Source of the DNA: Bradyrhizobium barranii subsp. barranii
GTDB taxonomy: Bacteria; Pseudomonadota; Alphaproteobacteria; Rhizobiales; Xanthobacteraceae
Assembly: GCF_017565645.3 (NCBI RefSeq)
Contig: NZ_CP086136.1
Coordinates: 6,307,501-6,371,500 of the forward strand
Length of the DNA: 64,000 nucleotides
Reading direction: 5' to 3'
The notes beneath the pieces were generated by a model. The model was not told where the DNA came from. It saw only the letters and a list, made by a program, of their open reading frames with translations, and searched no databases. Below, in pieces: positions 28,853-37,961 of this stretch; within the stretch, counting starts at the first letter, position 1; each line of letters starts with the position of its first letter. Made by a program: the position numbers and the translations under genes.

Positions 28853-30055
28853 ATGAGCGAGAAGATTGTCGGCACGCATGACGGGTCCGGTTCGCACGGT
28901 GCTTCCAGCACCGCAGCAAGCCGGCTGCTCTCGATGACCAATGTCTGGTCCGATGCGCCATCGCCGCTGCCCGCGCCCGAGCCTGCTCCCGTACCCCCGC
29001 CAGTGACCCGGCCTGCGCCCGTCGCGCAATCCGCCGCGCCAGTCGAGATCGTGACCATTGCCGCGCCGGTCGCGCCCGTGCAGCCGCACTCCGGCCAATG
29101 GCCGCCGCAAAGATTGTCGCTGGCCCTTCAGGGCGGCGGCACTTTTGCAGCCTTCACCTGGGGCGTGCTGGAGCGGTTGCTCGAAGAGCCCTCAATCGAG
29201 ATCGACACCATCAGCGGCGCCAGCGCCGGCGCCATCAATGCGCTCCTGCTCGCCACCGGCCTTGCCGAAGGCGGACGCGAAGGCGCCCATTCGCGGTTGA
29301 ACCGGTTCTGGGCCCGCCTGATGCACGAGGCCTCGTTCCGCTCCTTGATGCTGGTCGGCGGATTCTCGCCGGCGGGAAGCTCGGTCGCGTTCGGTCCGAC
29401 GCTGCGCTCCGGCCAGTTCGATCCGTTCGATCTCGATCCACTGCGGCAGGCGCTGTCGCGCGACATCGATTTTGCCGCCTTGCGCGACGCGGCCTGCCCA
29501 AAACTGCTGATCGCCGCGACGCGAATCCGCGATGGGCAGCAGCAGATCTTCCGCAACGATTGCATTACCGCCGACGTCGCGCTGGCCTCGACCTGCCCGC
29601 CTTTGGTTCACTGCGCCGTCGAGATCGACGGCGAGGCCTATTGGGATGGCGGCATTGGCGGCAATCCGCCGCTGGTGCGCCTGGCGCAGGAATCGACAGC
29701 CTCCGATCTGCTGCTCGTCCAGGTCACGCCCACGCGCGACAGCTACGTGCCGATCACGCTCGCCGCGATCGACCGCAGGCTCGACCAGATCGCAGCCAAC
29801 GCCGCCCTCAACGCCGAGATCGCGGCACTCGAATGGGCGCGAGCCACGGCTGCACCTTCGCTGCGGCTCTCCAGGATCGCGGCCGAAGACTCCGTTGAGG
29901 GCCTGGCGCAGCGCTCATCCACGGATCTCGGCCGCGGCTTCATTCGTACGCTGCACCGGAGTGGCCGCGAGGCCGCCGAGCGTTGGCTCGGACAAGGCGC
30001 GACAGGCGCCGAGGCCGAACGCGTGCTGCCCGCCGCTGAGCCTGCGCTAGCCTGA
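28853..30055 (+). CDS. Patatin-like phospholipase
   Basis: About 400-residue serine lipid acyl hydrolase. From residue ~85: oxyanion motif LQGGGTFAAFTWG, nucleophile elbow SGASAGAINALL (GxSxG) and the catalytic Asp in WDGGIGGNPP. The first ~80 residues are Pro/Ala-rich and probably disordered. Start is uncertain: ATG 28853 (MSEKIVG) or ATG 28934 (MTNVWSD). No export signal is obvious. It converges with the amidase gene, overlapping it by 9 bp. Confidence 0.9.
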   Translation: MSEKIVGTHDGSGSHGASSTAASRLLSMTNVWSDAPSPLPAPEPAPVPPPVTRPAPVAQSAAPVEIVTIAAPVAPVQPHSGQWPPQRLSLALQGGGTFAAFTWGVLERLLEEPSIEIDTISGASAGAINALLLATGLAEGGREGAHSRLNRFWARLMHEASFRSLMLVGGFSPAGSSVAFGPTLRSGQFDPFDLDPLRQALSRDIDFAALRDAACPKLLIAATRIRDGQQQIFRNDCITADVALASTCPPLVHCAVEIDGEAYWDGGIGGNPPLVRLAQESTASDLLLVQVTPTRDSYVPITLAAIDRRLDQIAANAALNAEIAALEWARATAAPSLRLSRIAAEDSVEGLAQRSSTDLGRGFIRTLHRSGREAAERWLGQGATGAEAERVLPAAEPALA

Positions 30056-31291
30056 TTTCGCCAGCGCATCCTCCAGGAACCACGCCGCCGCAAGCGCGCC
30101 CAGATCGTTGCCGAAGCGCGCGATCACCTGCACGCCGATCGGCAGGCCTCCGACCTTCAGCACCGGCACGTTGACGCAAGGATTGCCCATCAGCGTCCAG
30201 AGCCGGTTGTAGCGGGGCGAGCCGGTCGAGGCGAGCTCCTTGGCCGGCGCGGTGCCCGCCGCCGAATAGGTCAGCAGCACGTCAAAACCCTCGAACAGCT
30301 CGCCGAGCTCGCGGCGGCCACGGCGGGCGATCCGACGCGCGTCGTCATATTGCTTCGGCGTCAAGCCGACGGTGTCATCGAGGCTGGCACGCAGCATCGG
30401 CGCGATCTCGTCGTGATGCTCCGAAAACTCCCAGGCCAGCGCGCGATGCGCCTCGAAATCCTGGATGATCGGGTGGATGCGCCAGGCTTCCTGCACCGAC
30501 TCCGGCAGATCGATGGTCTTGACACTGGCACCGGCCTTCTCGGCCGCCTTGATCGCAGCCTGCAAGCCCTCTTCCGCCGCCGGCTCCACGGCCTCGGCAA
30601 ACTCCTGCCTCACCACGCCGATGCGCGGCGCCTTGGCCGCGGCGATGCCATCGAATTCAGTGCGGCCGGTGATCGCCAGCAGCCCGCGCGCGAGATCTTC
30701 CGCGCGCGATCCGAACAGGCCGACAGTATCAAGCGCCCATGAGTAGCACTTCACGCCGATGGTCGGCAGCATCCGGAACGACGGCTTGATCGCGGCAGCC
30801 CCGCAATAGGCGGCGGGCCGGATCACCGATCCGCCGGTCTGGGTGCCGAGCGCCAGCGGAATCATGCCGGCGCCGACGGCCGCGGCCGAGCCCGAGGACG
30901 AGCCGCCCGGCGTATGGCCGAGATTGTGCGGATTGAGCGTCGGGGTCGGATCGCGCGAGGCGAACGCCGTCGTGGTGGTCTTGCCGATGATGGTGGCGCC
31001 TGCCCGCTTCAGCATCATCACGACCGGCGCGTCGGAGCGCGGCTGCCAGCCGCGATAGATCTCCGAGCCCATCTCGGTCGGCATGTTGGCGGTGTCGATG
31101 ATGTCCTTGATGCCGACGGCGATGCCGCGCAGCGGGCCGGAGGCTTGCGCCTTCGCGGATTTGTCGTGACGGACGAAGGCGTGGACGTCCTTCTCCCTGG
31201 CCTCGATCGCCGCGTGCGACTGGGCGATTGCGTCATCGGGCGAAAGCTCGCCCGCTTCGATGCGGCGCTGGAGGTCGGCGAGTGAGATCAT
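30047..31291 (-). CDS. Amidase (amidase-signature family)
   Basis: 414-residue amide hydrolase. Ser-cisSer-Lys triad visible: Lys in AVGIKDIIDTANMP, TPGGSSSGSAAAVGAGMI, and nucleophile Ser in GTQTGGSVIRPAAYCG. The ATG at 31291 (MISLADLQRRIEAGELSPDD) is the natural start. It is distinct from gatA (only the family signature is shared). Substrate unknown. Part of the accessory block between plsY and dprA. Confidence 0.92.
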   Translation of the reverse strand: MISLADLQRRIEAGELSPDDAIAQSHAAIEAREKDVHAFVRHDKSAKAQASGPLRGIAVGIKDIIDTANMPTEMGSEIYRGWQPRSDAPVVMMLKRAGATIIGKTTTTAFASRDPTPTLNPHNLGHTPGGSSSGSAAAVGAGMIPLALGTQTGGSVIRPAAYCGAAAIKPSFRMLPTIGVKCYSWALDTVGLFGSRAEDLARGLLAITGRTEFDGIAAAKAPRIGVVRQEFAEAVEPAAEEGLQAAIKAAEKAGASVKTIDLPESVQEAWRIHPIIQDFEAHRALAWEFSEHHDEIAPMLRASLDDTVGLTPKQYDDARRIARRGRRELGELFEGFDVLLTYSAAGTAPAKELASTGSPRYNRLWTLMGNPCVNVPVLKVGGLPIGVQVIARFGNDLGALAAAWFLEDALAKSG

Positions 31292-31598
31292 GGCAATACC
31301 CTTCTTATTGCCATCGCTTTTAGCATCGGGACGAGGTCGCGCAAGCGCACGTGGACGCGGTCGATCCATGCGTGCAGTCGACCGGGACCAGCGGCTCGAC
31401 CAGAGCATCCGCGTCCGCGGGCGCCGCGCGGATGAGATCAAAAATGGAAACAGTATCTTTCAATTATTTCTATTTTTATCGCGATTCAATCGAGCCAGTG
31501 TGAGGTCACAACGCAAGGGCCCTGCGGCGCGCACTCTCTTACGAACCACAAACGCCTGGTGCGTCACCGCCGTCGGACCTCAACCAAGCACAGGAGCG

Positions 31599-32030
31599 AT
31601 GACCATGGATACGACCCGTTATGCTTCCCTCGTTGGCCGCCTGCTGATCGGCCTCCCGTTTGCAATGAGTGGCTTCAGCAAGCTCACCGCTTATGGTGCG
31701 ACGACCGCTTACATCGCCGCTGCGGGATTGCCGGTGCCCCCGTTGGCATATGCGATCGCAGTTCTCGTCGAGCTCGGTGGCGGTCTCCTGCTGATCGCGG
31801 GCTATCAAGCCCGCTCGGTCGCGCTGGCGCTCGCCATATTCTCGCTGGCCGCGGCAGTCTCGTTCCACAACAACTTTGCCGACCAGAATCAGATGATCCA
31901 CTTCCTCAAGAACGTGATGATGGCAGGCGGCCTGCTCCAGATCTTTGCCTTCGGTGCCGGTGCGCTCAGCCTTGACGCTCGCGTCTCGCGGAGCGGCGTC
32001 GCTGTCGCTCGGGCGGCCCACGCGCGTTGA
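31599..32030 (+). CDS. DoxX-family membrane protein
   Basis: 143 residues with four hydrophobic segments (LLIGLPFAMSGFSKL, AYAIAVLVELGGGLLLIAGY, ALALAIFSLAAAVSFHNNF, NVMMAGGLLQIFAFGAGAL), the layout of DoxX/quinol-oxidase-associated proteins. Two in-frame ATGs, at 31599 and 31605; CAGGAG upstream supports the first. Function not deducible beyond membrane localisation. Preceded by an AT-rich stretch that may be its promoter. Confidence 0.88.
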   Translation: MTMDTTRYASLVGRLLIGLPFAMSGFSKLTAYGATTAYIAAAGLPVPPLAYAIAVLVELGGGLLLIAGYQARSVALALAIFSLAAAVSFHNNFADQNQMIHFLKNVMMAGGLLQIFAFGAGALSLDARVSRSGVAVARAAHAR

Positions 32031-32108
32031 ATCGACGACCTTGCGGAAGACCCGTCGACCACGTCGGGTCTTCCTGCAGCGCCTTTGAAGCCCGATCAAG
32101 CGCACGCA

Positions 32109-32249
32109 ACTGTTGTCCACGCCCTCAGGTTGTTCCATGCTGCCTCCACAAGGAGACGCCGTGGACGCCATCAATCCGAGCGTTGAGCTGACCGAGGCTG
32201 AGCGGATCGACCGCCTGCGGCTGATCCGCTCTGACAATGTCGGGCCGCG
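32109..32249 (+). repeat. 141-bp direct repeat, left copy (dprA 5' region)
   Basis: Nearly identical to 33083-33223: I count about 6 mismatches and no gaps over 141 bp. It includes the untranslated leader, ribosome binding site AAGGAG and first ~30 codons of dprA. Confidence 0.93.
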
Positions 32250-32286
32250 TGGCACTAACGCGGAAACGCCGCAACCTTTGCGTTAG
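32161..32286 (+). pseudogene. Truncated duplicate of dprA 5' end
   Basis: Begins with the same GTG and ribosome binding site as dprA and encodes 29-30 identical residues ([20 protein letters not shown]...), then diverges after GPR into 11 unrelated codons and stops at TAG. It could still be translated into a 41-residue peptide lacking any DprA fold. Confidence 0.85.
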
Positions 32287-32460
32287 TTCTAAATTGCCCC
32301 GACAATCAAGGCGATGAGATTCGAATTGCCGGACTGTTGGACGCTCACGCCGTCTCGGCTTAGGCTGTGCGCCTTCTGACCCAACCTGTTCATTGACGCG
32401 GCTGGACCAATGTCGAAAAATGCTTACTCTCTGCCAGAGGATAAGCGATTTAGCGGTGCT

Positions 32461-33082
32461 ATGAAACGACGCGGATTCATCACTTTGGCTGGCGGGGCGT
32501 TGGCGTGGGCAACGGCCGCACGCGCTCAGCAAGTGAAGCGCGTCTCGCGGATCGGCCTTTTCCTCCCCCCACCGCGAAATTCGGAGGTCGATGCGTTCCT
32601 CGTTGCGCTTCGCGGTCTCGGTTGGGTTGAGGGCGAGAACGTCCACGTTGAATATCGCGACGCCGACGGCGACGATAACCGACTTCCGGCGCTGGCTGCT
32701 GAACTGGTCGCCCTCGGCGTCGACGTCCTCGTGACAGCCACATTTCCCGGGGTTCTTGCCGCGCACCGTGCGACGACCACAATTCCAACCGTGATGATCG
32801 TGGGTCCCGATCTGGTGACCTTGGGCCTTGCAGCCAGCATGGCTCATCCCGGTGGCAACATTACGGGACAGACCTTTTTCCTTACAGAACTAGCTGCGAA
32901 GCGGTTAGAGGTGCTTGCGAGCATAGCTCCCTCGATGACCCGCGCAGGGGTGCTCATGCAACGAGGCACCCCCCTGAACAACGGCACAATGAATGCCATG
33001 ACGAACGCCGCGCGGGCAATGAAGGTTGAGCTGCGACCGATCGAGCTTGACATCCCCGGCGACCTCGACAACGCGCTACGCC
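32461..33082 (+). pseudogene. ABC-type substrate-binding protein gene, 3'-truncated
   Basis: Starts MKRRGFITLAGGALAWATAA (signal peptide, cleavage after ARA) and continues RIGLFLPPPRNSEVDAFLVA, LRGLGWVEGENVHVEYR and MAHPGGNITGQTFF, features of the ABC_sub_bind family. About 207 codons match the family, whose members are usually near 320 residues. At 33083 the sequence switches to the dprA leader repeat, and the frame runs on into 27 foreign codons to 33165. The product lacks its C-terminal lobe. Confidence 0.88.
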
Positions 33083-33223
33083 ACTGTTGCCCACGCCCTC
33101 AGGTTGTTCCATGCTGCTCCCACAAGGAGACGCCGTGGACGCCATCAATCCGAGCGTTGAGCTGACCGAGGCTGAACGGATCGACCGCCTGCGGTTGATC
33201 CGCTCCGACAATGTCGGGCCGCG
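33083..33223 (+). repeat. 141-bp direct repeat, right copy (intact dprA start)
   Basis: Second copy of the repeat at 32109-32249; this one is continuous with the complete dprA gene. The two copies bracket an 833-bp segment carrying the truncated ABC gene. Confidence 0.93.
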
Positions 33224-34238
33224 CACCTTCCGTTCGCTGGTCGATCATTTCGGCACGGCGCGCGCCGCGCTGGAGCGGCTGCCCGATCTGGCGCGCCGCG
33301 GCGGCGCGGCCCGTTCCGGGCGCATCTGTAGTGCCGATGAGGCGAAGGCCGAGCTCGCCGCGAGCCGCAAGTTCGGCATAGCTTGGCTCGCGCCCGGTGA
33401 GGACGGCTATCCATCGCGGCTCGCCACGCTCGACGATGCGCCGCCGCTGCTCGCCGTGCGCGGCGACACCACGACGCTGATGCGTCCGATGATCGCGATC
33501 GTCGGCTCGCGCAATGCCTCTGGCGCGGGACTGAAATTCGCCGGTCAGTTGGCCCGTGAGCTTGGCGAAGCTGGCTTCATCGTCATCTCGGGGCTCGCCC
33601 GCGGCGTCGATCAGGCCGCGCACCGCGCCAGTGTCGAGAGCGGCACCATCGCGGTGCTCGCCGGCGGACATGACTGCATCTATCCGCCCGAACATGGCGA
33701 CCTGCTCGCCTCTATCCTCGATCACGCGGGCGCTGCGATCTCGGAGATGCCGCTCGGCCATGAGCCGCGCGCCCGCGACTTCCCCCGCCGCAACCGGCTG
33801 ATCTCGGGCGCCGCGCTCGGCGTGGTCGTGGTCGAGGCGGCGCATCGCTCGGGCTCGCTGATCACCGCGCGCATGGCGGCAGAACAGGGCCGCGAGGTGT
33901 TCGCGGTGCCCGGCTCGCCGCTCGACCCGCGCGCCGCCGGCACCAACGATTTGATCAAGCAGGGCGCAACGCTCGTCACCGAAGCGTCCGACATCATCAA
34001 CGCAGTCGCACCGATCATGGAGCGGCCGCTGATGCATCGGGCGAGCGAGCCCGATAGCGAACCGTTCGAGAGCGATCCGCAATCACACGACCGCGACCAG
34101 ATCACCGGCCTGCTCGGCCCTGCCCCGATCTCGATCGACGATCTGGTGCGGATGTCCGGCGCATCGCCAGCCATCGTGCGCACAGTGCTGCTGGAGCTCG
34201 AGCTTGCGGGGCGGCTTGAACGCCACTCTCTTCTCTAG
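33135..34238 (+). CDS. dprA: DNA-processing protein DprA
   Basis: Binds single-stranded DNA and loads RecA during natural transformation. About 367 residues: SAM-like N-terminus, Rossmann-fold core with [29 protein letters not shown] and [28 protein letters not shown], and a C-terminal winged domain ([19 protein letters not shown]). GTG 33135 is chosen because AAGGAG lies 5 nt upstream; ATG 33111 is in frame. It ends sharing CTAG with the convergent HxlR gene. Confidence 0.94.
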   Translation: MDAINPSVELTEAERIDRLRLIRSDNVGPRTFRSLVDHFGTARAALERLPDLARRGGAARSGRICSADEAKAELAASRKFGIAWLAPGEDGYPSRLATLDDAPPLLAVRGDTTTLMRPMIAIVGSRNASGAGLKFAGQLARELGEAGFIVISGLARGVDQAAHRASVESGTIAVLAGGHDCIYPPEHGDLLASILDHAGAAISEMPLGHEPRARDFPRRNRLISGAALGVVVVEAAHRSGSLITARMAAEQGREVFAVPGSPLDPRAAGTNDLIKQGATLVTEASDIINAVAPIMERPLMHRASEPDSEPFESDPQSHDRDQITGLLGPAPISIDDLVRMSGASPAIVRTVLLELELAGRLERHSLL

Positions 34239-34645
34239 GTGTCGTTGCGCTCATCGAACCGCGTGCGTGCCGCCGCGATCTGCGCCTGGTGCTCCTTCGC
34301 CCATAGCCCAAGCGCCATCACGGGCTGCTGGAGCCCGCGGCCAAGATCGGTCAGCTCATAGTCCACACGCGGCGGAATGGTCGGGAAAATCGTGCGCGTG
34401 ACGAGGCCGTCGCGCTCCAGCCCGCGCAGCGTCAAGGTCAGCATCCGCTGCGAGATGCCGTTGATCATCCGCTTCAGTTCATTGAAGCGCTTGGGCCCGT
34501 CGCTCAGCATCATGATGACGAACACGCTCCATTTGTCGCCGACGCGCGCCAGGATCGAGGCGACCCCGCGGCAGTCCGCGTGGTCGCGATCCGGCATCTG
34601 GGGCGCAGGAAAATCGGTGTGTGCAGGTCTCAAAGATGTGCCCAT
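34235..34645 (-). CDS. HxlR-family transcriptional regulator (azoR-linked)
   Basis: 136-residue winged-helix regulator: [60 protein letters not shown] and [14 protein letters not shown], the HxlR signature. The N-terminal Cys (HADCRG) could be redox-sensitive, as in related regulators of quinone/azo-compound responses. It is divergent from an azoreductase gene, likely its target. Confidence 0.92.
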   Translation of the reverse strand: MGTSLRPAHTDFPAPQMPDRDHADCRGVASILARVGDKWSVFVIMMLSDGPKRFNELKRMINGISQRMLTLTLRGLERDGLVTRTIFPTIPPRVDYELTDLGRGLQQPVMALGLWAKEHQAQIAAARTRFDERNDT

Positions 34646-34697
34646 GGCTCAAAAAAGTGCGTTCTTGCGGGGGAATCGACAGTCACTCATGTAGTGC

Positions 34698-34727
34698 GGG
34701 TTACAAATCTATACCATAGGTAAACCC
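34698..34727. promoter_or_regulatory. Candidate operator upstream of azoR
   Basis: GGGTTAC (34698-34704) faces GTAAACCC (34720-34727), an almost perfect inverted repeat with TATACC between the arms that may serve as the -10 element. It lies just before the azoR start, in the gap shared with the divergent HxlR gene. Confidence 0.5.
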
Positions 34728-34729
34728 CA

Positions 34730-35338
34730 ATGAAACTCCTCCATATCGACTCCAGCGTGCTCGGCCCCCACTCCGTCTCACGGCAGGTTTCCGCCGCCAT
34801 CGTCGACCGTCTCAGGCAGGCGACACCGTCGCTCGACCTCGTCTATCGCGATTTGACGCAGATCCCGCTCGCCCACCTCTCCGGCTCGCACCTCGCGGCC
34901 GCGCAAGGCGCGCCGGCGCCGGCGGAACTCGGACCCGACCTTGCCGCGAGCGCGGCCGTGCTCAACGAGTTCCTCGATGCCGATATCGTCGTGATCGGCG
35001 CGCCCATGTACAATTTTACGATCCCGAGCCAGCTCAAGGCCTGGATCGACCGCGTGCTCGTGGCGGGGAAAACGTTCAAATACGACGCGAACGGCCCGCA
35101 GGGTCTTGCCGGCAACAAGCGCGTGATCGTGGCGATCTCGCGTGGCGGCTATTACGGCCCGGGCACGCCGGCCGCCTCGCTCGAGCACCTCGAAACCTAT
35201 TTGCGCGGCGTGTTCGCGTTCATGGGCATCACGAGCCCCGAATTCATCGTCGCCGACGGCATCCAGGTTGGCCCTGAGCATCGTGAGAAAGCGCTGGCCG
35301 GAGCGCTTCAGGCTGCCACCAGCCTGCAGGCGGCGTAA
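34730..35338 (+). CDS. azoR: FMN-dependent NADH-azoreductase
   Basis: Flavodoxin-fold two-electron reductase of azo compounds and quinones, 202 residues. Motifs: [19 protein letters not shown] (FMN phosphate loop), [19 protein letters not shown] and SRGGYYGPG near the flavin. Normal length. Divergent from the HxlR regulator, a pairing known for quinone-responsive azoreductases; induction by electrophiles is an inference. Confidence 0.93.
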   Translation: MKLLHIDSSVLGPHSVSRQVSAAIVDRLRQATPSLDLVYRDLTQIPLAHLSGSHLAAAQGAPAPAELGPDLAASAAVLNEFLDADIVVIGAPMYNFTIPSQLKAWIDRVLVAGKTFKYDANGPQGLAGNKRVIVAISRGGYYGPGTPAASLEHLETYLRGVFAFMGITSPEFIVADGIQVGPEHREKALAGALQAATSLQAA

Positions 35339-35396
35339 CACTTACGCCAACGCCAGCCGCTGCCGGACTCCGGCGGCGGCTGAGAGTTCGACAGCG

Positions 35397-35579
35397 CTAA
35401 AACCAGGCGCCCTGAACGCCAAGAATGACGGCGACGAGCGAAATGAAAAGCCCGATGCCTGAGAAAAGTGCCACCCCGATGAACTCGGACGTGTCGGAGC
35501 GCTTGGCGGGAATGGCGGAACGTTCGGTGTAAATACGCGGTTCTGAAATCGACGAAGAAATACGAGCTGCTTTTGACAT
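35397..35579 (-). CDS. Small single-span membrane protein
   Basis: 60 residues (MSKAARISSSISEPRIYTER...), with one C-terminal hydrophobic helix (FIGVALFSGIGLFISLVAVI). AGGGAG lies 7 nt before the ATG at 35579, favouring it over the longer frame from 35621. Function unknown. Confidence 0.75.
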   Translation of the reverse strand: MSKAARISSSISEPRIYTERSAIPAKRSDTSEFIGVALFSGIGLFISLVAVILGVQGAWF

Positions 35580-35754
35580 CGCGGGCTCCCTGAAAGTGAG
35601 TCTTATGACCCCTGCCCGCAAAAGTGTCTTGGCAGCGCAAGCGAAGGTTCAACACCTCACGCAAGGTTCAGAGGAATACAGCCACCGAGGTGTAGGAACC
35701 GGCCGGCGCAACCGATGTCATCGCGCCGACCGATTCAATTTTCGCAAACGTTGA

Positions 35755-36528
35755 TCAGCCGCGATAGATCGGTGCGCCGCTCGGAGACGCCACCGCGCCG
35801 CCGTCGACGAAGATCTCCTGGCCCTGGATGTGCGCTGAATCATCCGAGGCGAGGAACAGCACCGTCTTCGAGATGTGATCTGGTTCACCAATGCGCCCCA
35901 ACGGGGTCGACAGCGCGATGCGCTTCTCGAACTCCTTCTCCGCTTCGGGCGTTGCGATCGCGGCGCCCCAGATCGGCGTGCGGATCGCGCCGGGCGCGAC
36001 GACGTTGACGCGAATCCCGCGCGGCGACAGTTCCGACGCCATGATCCGCGCCATCGCGCGCACGCCGGCCTTGGCGGCGCCATAGGCCGAATAGCCGGGA
36101 ATGCCGAGCACGGAGATCACCGAGCCGTTGAGGATGATCGAGGCATTGTCGTTGAGATAAGGCAGCGCCGACTGCACCGTGAAGAACACGCCGGTGAGGT
36201 TGGTGCGGATGACCTTCTCGAAAACCTCCAGTGTCGCCGAACCGAGCGGCGTGCCGCCGGGAATGCCGGCATTGGCAAACACGATGTCGAGCTTGCCGAA
36301 TTTTTCGGCGCCTTGCTTGATCGCCGCATCGGTCGCGGCAATGTCGGTGGCGTCGGCTGCGACCGCGAACCCGTTCGGGCCAAGCTCCTTCGCCGCGGCC
36401 TCCAGCGTCTCCTTGTTGCGCCCGGTGATGATCACCTTCGCGCCCTCGGCCACGAACAGCTTTGCCGTTGCCAATCCAATTCCGCTGTTGCCGCCGGTGA
36501 TGAGTGCCGTCTTGCCGCTCAGTCTCAT
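35755..36528 (-). CDS. Short-chain dehydrogenase/reductase
   Basis: 257-residue NAD(P)-dependent oxidoreductase: ALITGGNSGIGLATAKLF (TGxxxGIG), IVFANAGIPGG (NAG motif), and active-site YSAYGAAKAG (YxxxK). It is divergent from an HxlR regulator gene; paired palindromes between them suggest control by that regulator. Substrate unknown. Confidence 0.93.
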   Translation of the reverse strand: MRLSGKTALITGGNSGIGLATAKLFVAEGAKVIITGRNKETLEAAAKELGPNGFAVAADATDIAATDAAIKQGAEKFGKLDIVFANAGIPGGTPLGSATLEVFEKVIRTNLTGVFFTVQSALPYLNDNASIILNGSVISVLGIPGYSAYGAAKAGVRAMARIMASELSPRGIRVNVVAPGAIRTPIWGAAIATPEAEKEFEKRIALSTPLGRIGEPDHISKTVLFLASDDSAHIQGQEIFVDGGAVASPSGAPIYRG

Positions 36529-36544
36529 GCTCGCCTCTCCAATA

Positions 36545-36596
36545 GTTTCATTATGAAACCATATTGCAATCTAGGCGGATGGTTTTATGATGCAAC
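36545..36596. promoter_or_regulatory. Paired palindromes, candidate HxlR operators
   Basis: A perfect 15-bp palindrome GTTTCATTATGAAAC (36545-36559) and a related site GTTTTATGATGCAAC (36582-36596), sharing the pattern GTTTnAT-n-ATGnAAC. Their centres are 37 bp apart, in the gap between the divergent SDR and HxlR genes. Confidence 0.65.
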
Positions 36597-36651
36597 CACA
36601 CAAGCGCGTGATTGGCGCCGACATCGTGCGAATGTGAGGGGACCTCAGACG

Positions 36652-37119
36652 ATGGTGAAACGAACGAGTTTTGAGGGTGACGGCTGCCCGGTCGCGCGGT
36701 CGCTGGAGGCGATCGGCGACTGGTGGACGCTGCTGATCATCCGCGAAGCGATGCTCGGTGTGCGCCGCTTCGGCGAGTTTCAGGGCAAGCTCGGCATGGC
36801 CAAGAACATCTTGTCGGCGCGCCTGCGCTCAATGCTCGAACACGGCATCCTGGCGACCGCCCCCGCCTCCGATGGCAGCGCCTACCAGGAGTATGTGCTG
36901 ACGCCGAAGGGACTTGGCCTCTTCCCGATCCTGGTCGCGCTCCGGCAATGGAGCGAGGAGTTCGACGACACGCCCGAGGAGATCGACACCGTCATGGTCG
37001 ATCGCGTCAAAGGCCGCCCGGTGAAGAAGCTCGAGTTGCACGCCGAGGATGGACGGTTGCTCAGCCTGGCCGACATCACGCTGAAGCCACGGCCGGCCCC
37101 GCGACGGCGGTCAGCCTGA
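36652..37119 (+). CDS. HxlR-family transcriptional regulator (SDR-linked)
   Basis: 155-residue winged-helix protein: GCPVARSLEAIGDWWTLLII, REAMLGVRRFGEFQGKLGMA, KNILSARLRSMLEHGI and EYVLTPKGLGLFPIL. It keeps the conserved Cys near the N-terminus. ATG 36652 is the first start that gives only HxlR sequence; the open frame further upstream is antisense to the SDR gene. Likely controls the divergent SDR gene. Confidence 0.92.
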   Translation: MVKRTSFEGDGCPVARSLEAIGDWWTLLIIREAMLGVRRFGEFQGKLGMAKNILSARLRSMLEHGILATAPASDGSAYQEYVLTPKGLGLFPILVALRQWSEEFDDTPEEIDTVMVDRVKGRPVKKLELHAEDGRLLSLADITLKPRPAPRRRSA

Positions 37120-37142
37120 TCGCGGCACGCTGCCACCACACC

Positions 37143-37220
37143 GTCATTGCGAGCGCAGCGAAGCAATCCAGGATTTCACCGCGGAGGGATTCTGGATTGC
37201 TTCGCTGCGCTCGCAATGAC
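37143..37220. repeat. 78-bp hairpin repeat, copy A
   Basis: Arms GTCATTGCGAGCGCAGCGAA and TTCGCTGCGCTCGCAATGAC are perfectly complementary and continue inward through GCAATCCA/TGGATTGC. A near-identical copy lies at 37852-37929; together they flank the flavodoxin-like gene. Confidence 0.92.
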
Positions 37221-37289
37221 TGCGTTGGGGGACTTGTACAAAATATCGACGGCGTCAAAGATGGCTGAACACCCCCAAGTGGCACCGCC

Positions 37290-37844
37290 ATGCCCCTGCT
37301 CGCTATCGTCTATTTTTCCATCTCCGGCACCACTGAGAAGCTGGCGCATGCATTGGCGCGCGGAGCGGATGGCATGGCAGACGTCGCGCTTTGCCGAATC
37401 ACAGGCAACGACATCGTGTCAGGCCGGTTTCAGAATGAGAGGTTCCTGGAAACGATTGACGGCGCTAGCGCCGTTGCATTTGGCAGTCCCACCTACATGG
37501 GCGGACCTGCGGCCCAATTCAAAGCTTTTGCGGACGCTTCGAGCGACAGATGGAGCCAGCAAGCCTGGGTCAACAAGATCGCAGCCGGGTTCACCACGGG
37601 CGCCTGCGCAAGCGGCGATCAACTCCACACATTGACCTACTTCTCGATTCTGGCCGCGCAGCACGGCATGCTCTGGTGCGGACTGGATATTCCGGGTGGG
37701 GAGGATCTGAGTGGCCGGAATCGCTTAGGCAGCCAGCTTGGCCTGGCGACACACTTGGTCGACGCCTCGTTACCGCAGAGCGACCTCAGCACGGCCGAAT
37801 ATCTCGGCCGGCGACTGGCGAGAATGGCGGGCCGTAGCGGCTGA
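37290..37844 (+). CDS. Flavodoxin-fold protein
   Basis: 184 residues with an FMN phosphate-binding loop (YFSISGTTEKLAHALARG) and FGSPTYMGGPAAQFKAF, features of the flavodoxin/NADPH-dependent FMN reductase group, including WrbA-like proteins. TTGACGGC-type surroundings give no operon partner. It is enclosed between two copies of a 78-bp hairpin repeat. Confidence 0.88.
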   Translation: MPLLAIVYFSISGTTEKLAHALARGADGMADVALCRITGNDIVSGRFQNERFLETIDGASAVAFGSPTYMGGPAAQFKAFADASSDRWSQQAWVNKIAAGFTTGACASGDQLHTLTYFSILAAQHGMLWCGLDIPGGEDLSGRNRLGSQLGLATHLVDASLPQSDLSTAEYLGRRLARMAGRSG

Positions 37845-37851
37845 TCCCCTT

Positions 37852-37929
37852 GTCATTGCGAGCGCAGCGAAGCAATCCAGAGTCTTTCCGCAGAGGGATT
37901 CAGGATTGCTTCGCTGCGCTCGCAATGAC
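37852..37929. repeat. 78-bp hairpin repeat, copy B
   Basis: Same length and arms as copy A (37143-37220), differing mainly in the loop. It starts 7 bp after the stop of the flavodoxin-like gene and may act as its transcription terminator. Confidence 0.92.
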
Positions 37930-37961
37930 GACGTTGATGCGGCGCGCCTCCATGTATCGCC

